Source: Ilex aquifolium (Eukaryota > Streptophyta > Magnoliopsida > Aquifoliales > Aquifoliaceae). Taken from it: DNA of 64,000 nucleotides. Below the pieces are notes generated by a model. The model ran no database searches. It had not been told where the DNA came from and saw nothing but the letters and a program-made list of their open reading frames with translations. Positions 12,693 through 23,600 of this stretch are shown here, one piece after another (within the stretch, counting starts at the first letter, position 1; each line of letters starts with the position of its first letter). Made by a program: the position numbers and the translations under genes. The stretch covers positions 25,103,492-25,167,491 of the forward strand of contig OX637402.1 in NCBI GenBank assembly GCA_951799425.1, read 5' to 3'.

Positions 12693-12717
12693 ATGAGAGT
12701 TTAGTATGTTAGAATGA
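12693..12717 (+). promoter_or_regulatory. Two minimal upstream ORFs in the PRP leader
   Basis: ATG AGA GTT TAG (12693-12704) is a three-codon uORF. ATG TTA GAA TGA (12706-12717) is a second one whose stop overlaps the main ATG (12714) in an ATGA arrangement. Both lie downstream of the predicted start site from the TATA box at 12616, so both should be in the mRNA. An effect on translation is inference. Confidence 0.55.
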
Positions 12718-13742
12718 AGCTACATACTTCTCAGGCCCTCCTTTTGCTGGTGGTGGTGGCACTACAGAACACCACCATCCCTTCATTTGGTGAAATCGCC
12801 GGAAAACCAGGAAGTCAATATGGTGGTTACGGTCCGCCACCTTTAACACGTCATACACCACCACCAAGATATTCACCTCCTCAGAAATACTCACCACCAG
12901 CTCCCTACTATCCTCCACCCTCTTATGGTTATCAACCACCACCTCATAAACCACCAATACAACCACCACATCATGGACACCAGCCACCATCCCACTACCA
13001 CCCTCCACCTTTTCATGGCTACCAACCACCAAAGCAGCCACAGCATCACGGCTACTGGCCACCGTCTCCCGAGTACACTCCTCCCACTCATTGGTACCCA
13101 CCACCAACTTACAAAACCCCACCTCCGTCTCGTGGTTGTCCACCACCCTCCCACGGGTACCAGCCACCCACACCTCTACATCCACCACCCTCATACCATC
13201 ATCAACCACCACCTCATAGGCATCCACCTCCTTCTCGTCACTACCGTCCCCCATCTCATGGCCATTGGCATCCGCCTCCATCTGAGGGTTACACACCCTC
13301 TCACTGTTATCCGCCACCTTCTCATGGTTGTGAACCACCCTCCCACAGACACCCTCCACCTACTCCCTGGCATCCACCACCCACTTATGGCCATCCACCG
13401 CCGTCCCAATACCCACCACCATCACAATACCCTCCTTATGGCAAGCCACCACCCTCTCACCATCATCGCCCACCCACTCATCATCATCCACCTTCAACTT
13501 ACGGGCAACCACCGCCATCACCATCCCCTCGATGTCCTCCTCCTTATGGACAGCCGCCACCAACTCTGTATCAGCCACCGTCGCCTCCATATGGGCAGGT
13601 GACACCAACTCCATATTCTCCACCATCGCCTCCAAAAGCAAAGTCACCACCAACTCCATATTTGACGACTCCTCCTACAATGAGGCCGCCACCAACACCG
13701 TACTACCCTTCACCTCAAACAACGAAGCCTCCTAGTCCTTGA
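12714..13742 (+). CDS. Secreted proline/histidine-rich cell-wall protein (PRP/extensin-like)
   Basis: Single exon, 342 aa. Residues 1-26 are a signal peptide (basic start, then ALLLLVVVAL). The rest is low-complexity repeats of the PPPSHGYxPP, PPTHHHPP and PPPTPY types, rich in Pro, His, Tyr and Ser. Classical extensin SPPPP blocks are absent, as is a C-terminal eight-cysteine domain, so this is a PRP-type or chimeric extensin-like wall protein, not a hybrid PRP. Such proteins are hydroxylated and glycosylated in the secretory pathway and may be cross-linked in the wall through Tyr. The promoter has CCAAT and TATA boxes, and the leader has two uORFs. Open frames on the other frames and strand here are shadows of the CCA-rich repeat. 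Confidence 0.85.
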   Translation: MKLHTSQALLLLVVVALQNTTIPSFGEIAGKPGSQYGGYGPPPLTRHTPPPRYSPPQKYSPPAPYYPPPSYGYQPPPHKPPIQPPHHGHQPPSHYHPPPFHGYQPPKQPQHHGYWPPSPEYTPPTHWYPPPTYKTPPPSRGCPPPSHGYQPPTPLHPPPSYHHQPPPHRHPPPSRHYRPPSHGHWHPPPSEGYTPSHCYPPPSHGCEPPSHRHPPPTPWHPPPTYGHPPPSQYPPPSQYPPYGKPPPSHHHRPPTHHHPPSTYGQPPPSPSPRCPPPYGQPPPTLYQPPSPPYGQVTPTPYSPPSPPKAKSPPTPYLTTPPTMRPPPTPYYPSPQTTKPPSP

Positions 13743-15327
13743 CTTTTGTTTTTTCCCAAGTGAGGCCTATGTGATCAGTGCTTTCCTTTGTTAGTTTGCA
13801 TGTTTGCTATGAGTGTTTAAAATTAGTGACTATGAACAAGGTAAATAATTGTGTTAGTTATCACTCTATGCTTTTAGTTCTCAGTTCTTTACGTTCTAGT
13901 ATGTCTTTTCTTTTCATTTCTGGCCAGAAAGACCTAAAGCCAACCAAAATTGGACTAATCTGTTGAACAAAGAACACAGAACAGAACAAAATCTCTTGAA
14001 GAAGCAGTCAAACAATTCAACCCAAATCACCCATTACCCACGGATGGCCCAAGGATATCATCTCCACCGCAATTTCTGTTCAATTCCCTTCTTTTTCTTG
14101 GCACATCGATCATCATTAATAAGTGGTGGGAGACCCAACTTATATACAATGAGTTACACTTGAATATATGATAGATAATATGTCAATACAAGAAATGAAA
14201 AGAAAGTGTACTAGAGAGAAGCTTACTTTAAATTATCAAGCTAAAACAAGGATGAGTTGTAAACTGAAATATTATGTGTAAAATTTAACAACTTCCCGTG
14301 AAATCAGGTCATCCTTCATAATTTTTTTAGTCCCGGTGTGAAAGATCAGTTTTTTATTTGATCAAAAAGAGAATTAATCGAGTTACATATAAATTGACTC
14401 AAACAGTCTCGACCATAATACCAAAAAAAATAAAACTCGGCCCAAATTGTTGTATTTTGATAGAATCTTAGTTATTATTTTGTGTATATTTCTTAGGGAA
14501 CCGATACCAAGTTTTAAGATTTTGTGGCCAAATAATTTAGCACACTCATGCATCAAGAGATATCCTCCTTGGGCCTTTTTATTGGATAATTATGAGTATC
14601 ATTTGGCTCACAAAATCTATCCCCATTCGAAAAACAGTTTACTTCAATTCAAGGCTCCCCAAATGCCCTGTGTGACCCACGGGCTGGTTAATCCTACCGA
14701 CTCCTACAGCCCATTGTCCATGGGCTCGTCTGACTTATCAAACTCCGAGTCGTGGACATGTGCTGTGAATTTTTAGCTATTAGATTCAGAGTATTGATAT
14801 GAAGACCTAAAAAATTAATCTAATTTATTGATTTAATGATGTAGCAGTGACATGGTCCTATAATAGTGAATTTTTAGCTATTAGATTCAGAGTATTGATA
14901 GTAAAGACACTAAAAAGAACTAAACTAAGTAAAAAAATTTAAATTGATTGACACATAATAAATACTATAGTCATTGGTCAAACAAAAATAGAGATGAGTT
15001 CTCGTAGAAAAATAAAAGTCAATTGAAGATCAATCGTAACCAATTTCACTTTCAAATAACAAAATAAAATTAATAGTTCATAAATATGAATATCAAGGTC
15101 ACCTATTGAAAAACCATAATAAGTTAGAAAAAGCTAATCTCTCCAAGCATCTAACTAAATAATGGGAATCACTGTGTATTATTAAATATATATGTAAATC
15201 ACAAACAGAAAAAATCACCGAATCACAGACTTCAGTATCAACAAATACTGTCAGCCCAAAAAAAAAATACATAAAATAGTGTTCATAAACCAAAACAAAA
15301 TCTCGTCGTACTAAAACAAAGCGTCAA
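13743..15327. other. Intergenic region between PRP and LEA_2 genes
   Basis: No gene seen. It contains the likely PRP 3' UTR, a segment at 14330-14420 shared with 63298-63390 (dispersed repeat), and a perfect 35-bp direct repeat at 14765-14799 and 14866-14900. The final part is the 3' UTR side of the LEA_2 gene. Confidence 0.6.
14765..14900 (+). repeat. Perfect 35-bp direct repeat, period 101 bp
   Basis: GTGAATTTTTAGCTATTAGA and the following 15 bases occur identically at 14765-14799 and 14866-14900. Perfect identity implies a recent event. Confidence 0.85.
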
Positions 15328-15972
15328 TCATTTGCACACCACATTCCGGAGTTCCCTCCTTGATATATCAATCACCATGGTGCAATCCATTCTGCTAGAT
15401 TTCTTACTCTTCATCACTTTCATCAGCTCCACTTTTCCTCTCAATCTCGACTCGCTCCTCAGCGGCAAAGACCCAGAACCCAAATCACTTCCCAACTGGC
15501 TATTGCTTGGTAAATTTGCCGATGATAAGTTCACTATGACATTAAACTTCCTGGTTGATCTAGCTTTAGCGTTCGCCTTCGGAATGACGGCCTCTCCTAC
15601 CTTTGTATCTTTGTAGAAGAAATCAATGGTGCTGTTACTGTACTTGTAGTTTCCGAAATTCGTGTTCTTCACCCCAAGTTCAGCAATCATGGCGATGTTG
15701 AACGAAGGGTTTGTTAGCGGAGCATCGAAGGAACCAAATGTGGCGGACCGGATACGGAACTTCGGAGCTTTGACTTTCATTACTGTTAGTGAAAATAGCA
15801 GTGCCATTCCGATTTGAAACACGGTGAAGGCGGCGATGTAGATGAAGTATTTCGTGCGCTTCTTGCGGCGTTGATCAGCGGCGGCGACTGAGGCCATTTC
15901 TTCATCGTTGCGGCCGTATGGATTGACCTGCGGCGGAGGGTAGGTCTGTTGTTGCTGATCTTTCTCTGCCAT
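15328..15972 (-). CDS. LEA_2 / NDR1-HIN1-like membrane protein
   Basis: Intronless, 214 aa. Residues 1-40 are a hydrophilic cytosolic tail with QQQ and PPP and a basic RRKKRTK stop-transfer flank. Residues 42-64 are one transmembrane helix. The outside part has the LEA_2 pattern: a KAPKFRIRS start, NPSFNIAMIAELGVKNTNFGNYKY, the STIDFFYKDTKVGEA strand region and a C-terminal Cys (VVCK). The family (LEA hydroxyproline-rich glycoprotein, NHL-like) is membrane-anchored and often stress- or pathogen-linked; its molecular role is unsettled. On the minus strand a TATA stretch lies at 16083-16096, followed by a GA-rich leader (15990-16020), which fits a plant promoter. The start is the only in-frame ATG that keeps the whole tail. 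Confidence 0.88.
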   Translation of the reverse strand: MAEKDQQQQTYPPPQVNPYGRNDEEMASVAAADQRRKKRTKYFIYIAAFTVFQIGMALLFSLTVMKVKAPKFRIRSATFGSFDAPLTNPSFNIAMIAELGVKNTNFGNYKYSNSTIDFFYKDTKVGEAVIPKANAKARSTRKFNVIVNLSSANLPSNSQLGSDLGSGSLPLRSESRLRGKVELMKVMKSKKSSRMDCTMVIDISRRELRNVVCK

Positions 15973-16100
15973 TGATTTTTGATCCTTAACAAAGGAGAGA
16001 GAGAGAGGGGGAGATTTTCTGTGGGTTGTTCTAGGAAGGGATTGAAGAGAATGGTGGTGGTGATGGATGGTTTATGAGGAGAGAGATATATATAATGTTT
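15973..16100 (-). promoter_or_regulatory. TATA box and GA-rich leader of the LEA_2 gene
   Basis: A run of TATATATATCTC (minus strand, 16083-16096) lies 110-125 bp upstream of the ATG. The leader between holds CTCTCTCTC/GAGAGAGAG tracts near 15993-16010. Confidence 0.6.
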
Positions 16101-17195
16101 GGAATGTGGTTGTTGTAATGAAGATAGTATGGGTTATTTGGAACACCACCATTGAAATGCTTTCTGAATCAAAGACCAAGTGCTTTGAGTTTTTCTGCCA
16201 GCCATCGGATGGTTCCCAAACGCGTTGAACGTCGTAGATTCTTGACATTCTAGACGTTTTGAGTTTGGCGCGTAATACTAAAATAGTAAAAGGGAAAATT
16301 ACACTTACACCTCTAGTTCTTTCTCGATATTTTGAAAGACATTCAATTTTTTTTAAATAACACTAATACCCCCTTTCAAATCTGTTCATAAAGGAAAATG
16401 TCAAAGTACCTTGTTTCCCTAATAACAAAAAAAATGAAATGCATCATTGGTCAATTCCTCCTAAACTTAATCATCCACTCTTTAGTTCCTCATATTTTTT
16501 TGAAGATATAGAGGGGTAGATGGAGAGAGATAGAGAAGAAGATGATCTGTTTTTAATCAGACCAAGAAAAAATTTAATTGAAATACGTAAAAATTGGTTC
16601 GAATATTCTTGACCGTTGAACTAAAAAAAAAAAAAAAAGAAGATGAAAAAAATTGATAAAGCAAGAGTGCCATTGCTATTTCAAAAACTATTTTACATTA
16701 TACTTTAAAATGTTAACAAACATTTAGGAAATGCGACATAAATTTTGTGACAAATATAAAATTGGCACGTAAAACATGTGTTCTAAATTGTATCTTAATT
16801 CCTGAAGTTTTAACAATCTTATTAACAACGAATAGAATAACGAGACGGACTTAGCTGTGGTAATGGGGGGATTAAAATAGTGAGAGAAAAAAAAATAACA
16901 AATGGAATTTGTTCTCCCGAGTGTAATCACTAGCAATTTTCAGAAAAAGGGGGAAAAGGAATAAAAAGTGAGACCTTTGTTGGGTTGGGCCTAGTAGGAT
17001 GGGCTGAACCAAACATGGACCTCAACCTATTGTCTCCTTCACCTCTTTCTCTCTCTGGTCCATCTCCACTTTTCCCCCTCTTCCATCCCACCGGCCAACC
17101 CCCCCTTTCTTTCTCTCTCTCTCTCTCTCGCACTCACTCTCACACACAGACACACAGACCGCAGGACCTGTAAGAAAATCCGTTAAAGTGGAAAG
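16101..17195. other. Intergenic region and RPB7 promoter
   Basis: 16101-16940 shows no gene; 16290-16430 resembles one end of a MULE-type element (GGGAAAATTACACTTACACC) with no partner end found. Upstream of RPB7, GTTGGGCCTAG and GGATGGGCTGA (16980-17005) are two site II motifs (TGGGCY), followed by a CT-rich leader with a (CT)n run at about 17105-17130. This arrangement is typical of housekeeping promoters without an obvious TATA box. Confidence 0.55.
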
Positions 17196-20044
17196 ATGTT
17201 TTTCCATATAGTACTGGAGCGGAACATGCAGCTCCACCCACGCCACTTCGGGCGCGACCTCCGCGATAAGCTTGTGGCCAAGCTCATGAAAGACGTCGAG
17301 GGCACTTGCAGGTTACGTTTCTCAAACATCAACCCTAAAAATTGTTCAATATTGCAACTAATTGCTCAATGAAACACAACAACCCTAATCGGTAATTGCA
17401 GTGGTCGACACGGCTTTGTTGTGGCAATCACTGGCATCGAGAGCGTTGGCAAAGGCCTGATTCGCGACGGCACGGGCTTCGTCACCTTTCCGGTCAAGTA
17501 TCAGTGCGTTGTGTTCCGACCCTTCAAAGGGGAGATCTCAGAAGCTGTTGTTACCATGGTCAATAAGGTATACTGATTCAATTACTCAATCCACAAACAC
17601 ACAAAATTGTTGTGTATCTGTGCGTAATCATATATCAAAATTGGTGCAGATGGGTTTCTTTGCTGAAGCTGGACCGGTTCAGATTTTTGTGTCGAATCAT
17701 GTGAGCCTAATGATTTATTTACTTGTTTATTTTACTGAAATAAGTAATTCTACAACTTTGCTTTCAAATTAGGGAAATATAAACTTTAATATTCATTGAA
17801 TAAGCTCATGTACTTTCCTGGGAATGTAACAAAATTAATACTCAATCCTGTTTTCGAGAATTATTTTTCCAAAATCCTAATTGTACACGATTGATTGCGA
17901 GGACAAGATATGAGGGATTATTTTAGTCTCAGTTGCGCCGTGCTAAGTAATTATCATTAATAAGAGAAAACCTCTGCTAAGGTAAATTGGCTTTAGTCTA
18001 TTAAAAGTTGGACATATTTTTTCATGGGTATGTGCGATATGTTATTACTGAAGTTGTCAGGGTTGTGGTTTGTATTGTTGGGCTGCATGATGAATACTCG
18101 TTTAACTGTATCAGTAATAAATCAACAGTTGACATGCTTGTAGTGTCTATGCAACTCATGGAAAATGGTGTATGAAGTGATCAGCAAAGATTACAATAAC
18201 TCAACCCAAGAGATCATTAGCGAGCTAGGGATTTTGAAAAATGCGATCTTTTAGTTGTGATACAGTAGTAATGTATTCAAGTAATGAGTTCTAGAATTTT
18301 TTTTTTAATGGCAAACAGGATTAACATGCTACATGTCAAAGATTCAATTATCTTTTGCAGGTTGTTTCTTTAGTTTTATAAATCCTATTTAAAGCTTTAC
18401 AACTTTGATTAATTCCTTGAAAAAGATGGCATTATCATCCTTCTGATTGTGAGTGGTAACAAAAGCATGCCTAGGTTATTATTTGGTAGCTCAAGCAGTA
18501 CACGCCGTCACCTGCCTCTAACTCATTTCACAACTCCAAAAATTTTGTGCATATGAAGGTTAAACATTGCAGGAGTTTATATTATATGTTCTATGTTCAA
18601 CCTAAAATCCTCATCTTTTCTTTTTTTAATAGTTGATACCGGATGATATGGAGTTCCAATCAGGAGATATTCCCAATTACACAACCTCAGATGGATCAGT
18701 ATGTATCAGTTCTATCTTACTGCCATTATGTAATGTATTCAGTTTTGGGTTTGTAGATATATGCTTGACTTTTGATCTGTAGGTTAAGATTCAGAAGGAC
18801 AGTGAAGTTCGGCTAAAGATTATTGGAACTCGAGTGGATGCTACAGAAATTGTATGCCTCAATTCACTCTTCTCTTTTATGTAGTGATTAAGCCGCATAC
18901 TTTTTTGTTGCTTGAATGAAACTTGAATATGTGTAGTAATTTATCTCCTATGTATTAGAGTTGAAACTTGAATCAGTTTGTGATTTAACTAGTGAAACTA
19001 CTAGGGGTTAAATTCTGGGTGAAATCTGGTGATAGATGTTTTAATTACGGAGATGAGAAAGAGAGGGCAACAAGAGGGACAAAATAGCATTTATGATAGT
19101 TTTATCTTACTTTAACTTGGATTAAGTTTCGGGCTTTGGAAGACTTCCTGCCTTCTCTTGGATAAAATCATAGTAAAACATGTCCCAAACTAAATTTGGG
19201 GGAAAAAGTTGGAATTAAAGAAGATTACTTATGTGAGGGATCTGCTCTGAGTCTGAGGAGCTGCAGAGGAACCGCACAGAAGTGTAAAAATTGTAAGCCT
19301 TTTATAATCAAAGAAATGGATTCTCCTGAAGGTAAAGAAATGGATTGGTGATTGGTGTGGGGTGTTATTTTTGTCTTCTGCTTTCATTTTTAAATATGTG
19401 GTTTCTCTTTGGTTAATTATAATAGGGCATTGAAATTTTTTGGGACAATATACTGAAATTGGATTGATTGAGTGCTATGTCCTTCTTCCCATTCCCACAA
19501 GAGCGAAGCAACATTGATGCAAATTAGTTCATATCCGAAAAATTATGGTGTCTCAACCCATATGGAGAGTCATTTATATTTTGCTAGGCATCTTTTGACT
19601 TTAATTATTACCTCCTAGAAAGTCTATTTGTTAGTTGATTGGGAATGTTTATGTCCTAATAATCAAGAATGCAAATTAATCTCATTGGCCTATCTTTTGA
19701 TCTTAAAAATCTAGTTCAATTTTATGTCCTACTGCCATTTGAATCTGTGTTTGACATGCATGCTTATTGCAGTGTATTCTTATCCGTTGACTTCCAGGGT
19801 TTATGTCCTAAAAATCTAGTTCAATTTTATCGTCTATGAAGTCAAATTTCACATGGTTCTACTTTTATGCAATTGCTCACCTCCAATGCCACTATATTTG
19901 CTCACATGTACCTCTTAATTTGTTTTCTTCTTTCAGTTAGGATGTTCCCTCTCTAATGTGTAGCTCTTTTTCTTGCAGTTCTGCATTGGTACCATAAAGG
20001 ATGATTTCTTGGGTGTGATCAGTGATCCCGGGGGAACTTCCTAA
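17196..20044 (+). CDS. NRPB7: RNA polymerase II subunit RPB7, 6 exons
   Basis: Exons 17196-17311, 17402-17567, 17650-17700, 18633-18698, 18783-18851 and 19979-20044, all GT-AG, join to 177 aa, about the usual RPB7 length. The protein starts MFFHIVLERNMQLHPRHFG, the conserved N-terminus of RPB7. The N-terminal tip domain (about 1-80) includes GFVVAITGIESVGKG and RDGTGFVTFPVKYQCVVFRP. The C-terminal S1/OB domain includes GFFAEAGPVQIFVSNHLIPDDM and ends GVISDPGGTS. With RPB4 it forms the stalk of Pol II, which contacts nascent RNA and initiation factors in the nucleus. Nothing looks broken. It is convergent with the coiled-coil gene; stop codons lie about 620 bp apart. Confidence 0.97.
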
Positions 20045-20662
20045 TAGAATTGGTGGTGTTGTTCTTCATTCCATGGAGGTCTTTGCCTAAGCTTCTATAC
20101 ACTCTCCCAACTTCATGGTAGAATTGTTGATGGTACTGTCTTTTGTCGACATTTCTTAAGAGGTTGTTTTACCCTTAAGAATCTCACTGGCCCATCTTTG
20201 GATGTTGGAATTCTGGTTCAATTTCAAGTGCAACCATTATGCTTCAGTTCCTAATTATAGCTCAAAAAAGTAATGTACTGTTTGTTAATGTTTTTTATGT
20301 ATTTTTTTTAAAATAATTTGCTTAAAAAAGTAAAAACATAATTTATTACTCTTTTACCAAATTTATATGTATGTATTATTGGTACTCATGCAAATGTTTA
20401 TTATAACACGAGACAAAAGCAGCAAGCCCAAACAATGATAAATAAAAAATGCAATACAATTTTTAAAAAAATAAAAATATACTTCAAAAATAAAAAAATA
20501 AAACCTAAAATGTTATCAAACAGTGAATAATCAATCATATTATCTGTATAATCAATCATATTATCTATACCACTTTCTGTGACAGTATAACAATGCCTGT
20601 GATGAAATCTAGCACCCTATAGTTTTGGTAAAATATAAATCTTCCCCAAAAAATTCCCATCT
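20045..20662. other. Convergent 3' regions of RPB7 and the coiled-coil gene
   Basis: Contains 3' UTR sequence from both sides and AT-rich spacer. A 20-bp repeat (AATCAATCATATTATCTGTA / ATCTATA) occurs at 20525-20570. No gene is seen. Confidence 0.55.
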
Positions 20663-23600
20663 TCACTGCACAGTCAAAGAGCCATCTTGCTTCAACTTCA
20701 GAAGACCGTTCTCAATATTTCGAAGTACAGGTTTGTAGCTGCAATGTATTAAACCGCAATTTTAGTAATTGAAAAGAAAAGGTAAGAAGGATCTCTTGCA
20801 AAATATAAACAAAAGAAACTTAACCCAATCACACATATAAACTGACATCACCCAAAAAAACCTAACCAAAGGAATAAAAATTTTAAGAAAATATACAGGC
20901 GCGCAAGACTGCTGTATGCTTGTGTGGCTTGCTGAAGCCGCACTGAGAGCTGCAAGACCTCTGCTGACAGTGCCTCTGCTCTGCTCTGTTCTTTAGCAAG
21001 CTGACCCTATACACAAGACAAGGCAAGCAAAATAACTACATAATGTACCCTGTTTGATCAGGCTCTTAACTGTTCATCACTCTGTACATAAAATTGGACT
21101 ATCCTTTGCAACAAAAAAATCACATGCATAGAGACAAAAAACAAAACTTATTACCCCACAGTCCATGACTAACCTTAAGGGAGACAATTTCACCTGTATG
21201 TGCCAAGGGCTCACTCCCTTTGCTGGAATCCAATAAACCTTCCTGAATTCCCTTATCATTCAGAGTTTGCAGACTAGTCTGTTCTGTTCTCAACTTATCT
21301 AACATGCCACGAAGCTCCTCATTTTGCTTGAGGCAATCTTTCACCTGCATACACATCACAAAATTATTAAATAGGAAAAAAAATGGCGAAACTAATATGA
21401 TATGCATAACCCTCTAGGACAGGAAAATGGATGGTTACATGATTTATGCCAACTAGAGGTTTAACGCTAGAATGTTCCACGAAACCAAGGTGCAAACTGG
21501 AGTGTCAACATCCATATGAAAACGTATAAAAAAGGAGGAAAAGTGGTTGTTGGGTAAAATATGTCCTTGGACACTTATAGTTGGACATGTGACCAGTCTG
21601 CAACCATCTTTCTTTCAAGGGCATGGAAGAGAAATAATACAGCCAATTCGCTGAATCTCAAGGACTGTCAAAGATTAGCTAGCCTTTTATATAGCAGACA
21701 CCGCGGGTGCTAAAATTAAAAACTAAAGACCCAGGGTTCCAGATACAACAATTGTTCTACGAAAATGTAACTTTTCTCCTCCAAGTCTTGTTCTACTTTC
21801 AGGACAATGATCTGTTCAGTAGACTCACAGTCATAGTTGCTTTACACCCTCTTATGCAAACTTTTATGCGATACCTCAAGCCATATAAGACATGGACAAT
21901 ATTTCTGTTACTCCTCTGATGGTTAAACTATCAAATTGGAACCAAATTCAAGATAATGGTCCTTCATCAATACACATGGTCACCGAGGTACCTGATTCTC
22001 CCAGTGAGCCACTACACCAATTGCCTCTTGATAAGCTGATGATAGATTAGAATTTTCCTCAAATAGCCTCTCTATCTCCGAAGATTGGGAATCAATCTGT
22101 AAACAAGATAAAGAAATAAGGTAAGTTTCCAGTTCAGGTTACATTAATAATAACAAAGCAAATACTGTACCTCTGTCAGAAGTTTTTGCCTGCTATTTTC
22201 CAATCTCTCAACCGCCACTGCCATATCATGCAATTGCTTCTCAAGTCTCTCCTTGTCTTCCTGCAAACATAACACAAAAAGGTTAATCAAACCAATAAGA
22301 TAGCACCTTGTGCACCAGCATTTTGATGATGTGTCAGCAACGGATAGTGATCCAAATATCCAGAGAAAAACAGCAGTTTACCATGCTAAGCAATTGATTT
22401 GCAGCAAATATCATCTCAACCCAACCATCCTACTTATCTAAATTATGACCGAGTATCGATAATCAGTGAAAGCACAAAACTTTAGAACAAACCAGTGATC
22501 ATAAAATCCAGTTCAAACAATAACCTACAATCATTTGTAAAGCCATTGCAGGGGAGGGATTATATCAAGTATCAAAACAAACACCAACTGGGGATATAAT
22601 CAATCAAAAACATTCACTTACAATTGAGAATGTCTTGTGGACTGCCTTTTCTGAGATTTCTTCTGCATTGCACAAGATGGGGTCAACAGTCAAAAGTATA
22701 GACAAGAAAAATTGCTGAACAAAAAGAAATGTTCCCAAAAATGCAGCACTGCAGAACATAAGATTGACTGATAATCTCCCACCACCCCCACCCCCACCCC
22801 CACCAAATTTTTTATTTTCTTTTAACTTCATTTAGATAATACAAATTAAAATTAAAAAAACTTTAAGATAACAGATAAACTATTAAGAAAAGGATGAACA
22901 ATTAAGAGAGGATTGGGTGATCAATACTCAAAGTTTGAGAGACATCTGATACAGTTTCCCGAATGTAATTGATCAGTGCAAAATGCCCTCAAGGAGTAAA
23001 AAGGCAAGCACTAGGCAGGCATGCCCAGGAACAAAAAATAGAGAATGTGGCAAAAATTATACAATCTGCAACATTGTCTGATAATGGAAAGACTAATCTA
23101 ATCAACGGAAATCATATCCACTGGCATGTCTGCAATCCGTTCGGCATTCCTCCAATCCCAAGTAGCTACTTCGTCACTCTACAATCCTTTGAACATCAGT
23201 TCTCTCATATCCGCCTTTGTAAGGTTTTTCTTTGAAAGAAACTTAATCATTGATAATCTCATGCAGCATCGGCAACAACCCACCTCGGCATCCCCGACAG
23301 TTTGAAGGAATAGTGCCATTGGTATCATTCCTGTCTTTGTTGGTCCAACTCGTGTCTGTTTTGAATTCATGCTGTAAATTGTAGTAGTATACCCTATCGG
23401 TCAGTATGTGATGCATTGAGAGTAACAGGAGTAGCTCTCCTTCTGACTTAAACAACCGAACCATCTAACCGTCAGTTTGAGCTCCCATTATCAGTTTCCT
23501 AAGTTGGCTAATCGACATCAGTGAAATCCTGAACTTAAATCTTCATTTTTCTGAGCAAATATGACTAATTGTAAGAAAGCAGAATAGACTTCAGAGGATC

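Noticed and set aside
12709..13659. Several open frames overlapping the proline-rich gene on both strands
   Set aside because: They are shadows of the CCA/TGG repeat; only the + frame at 12714 has a signal peptide and a promoter.
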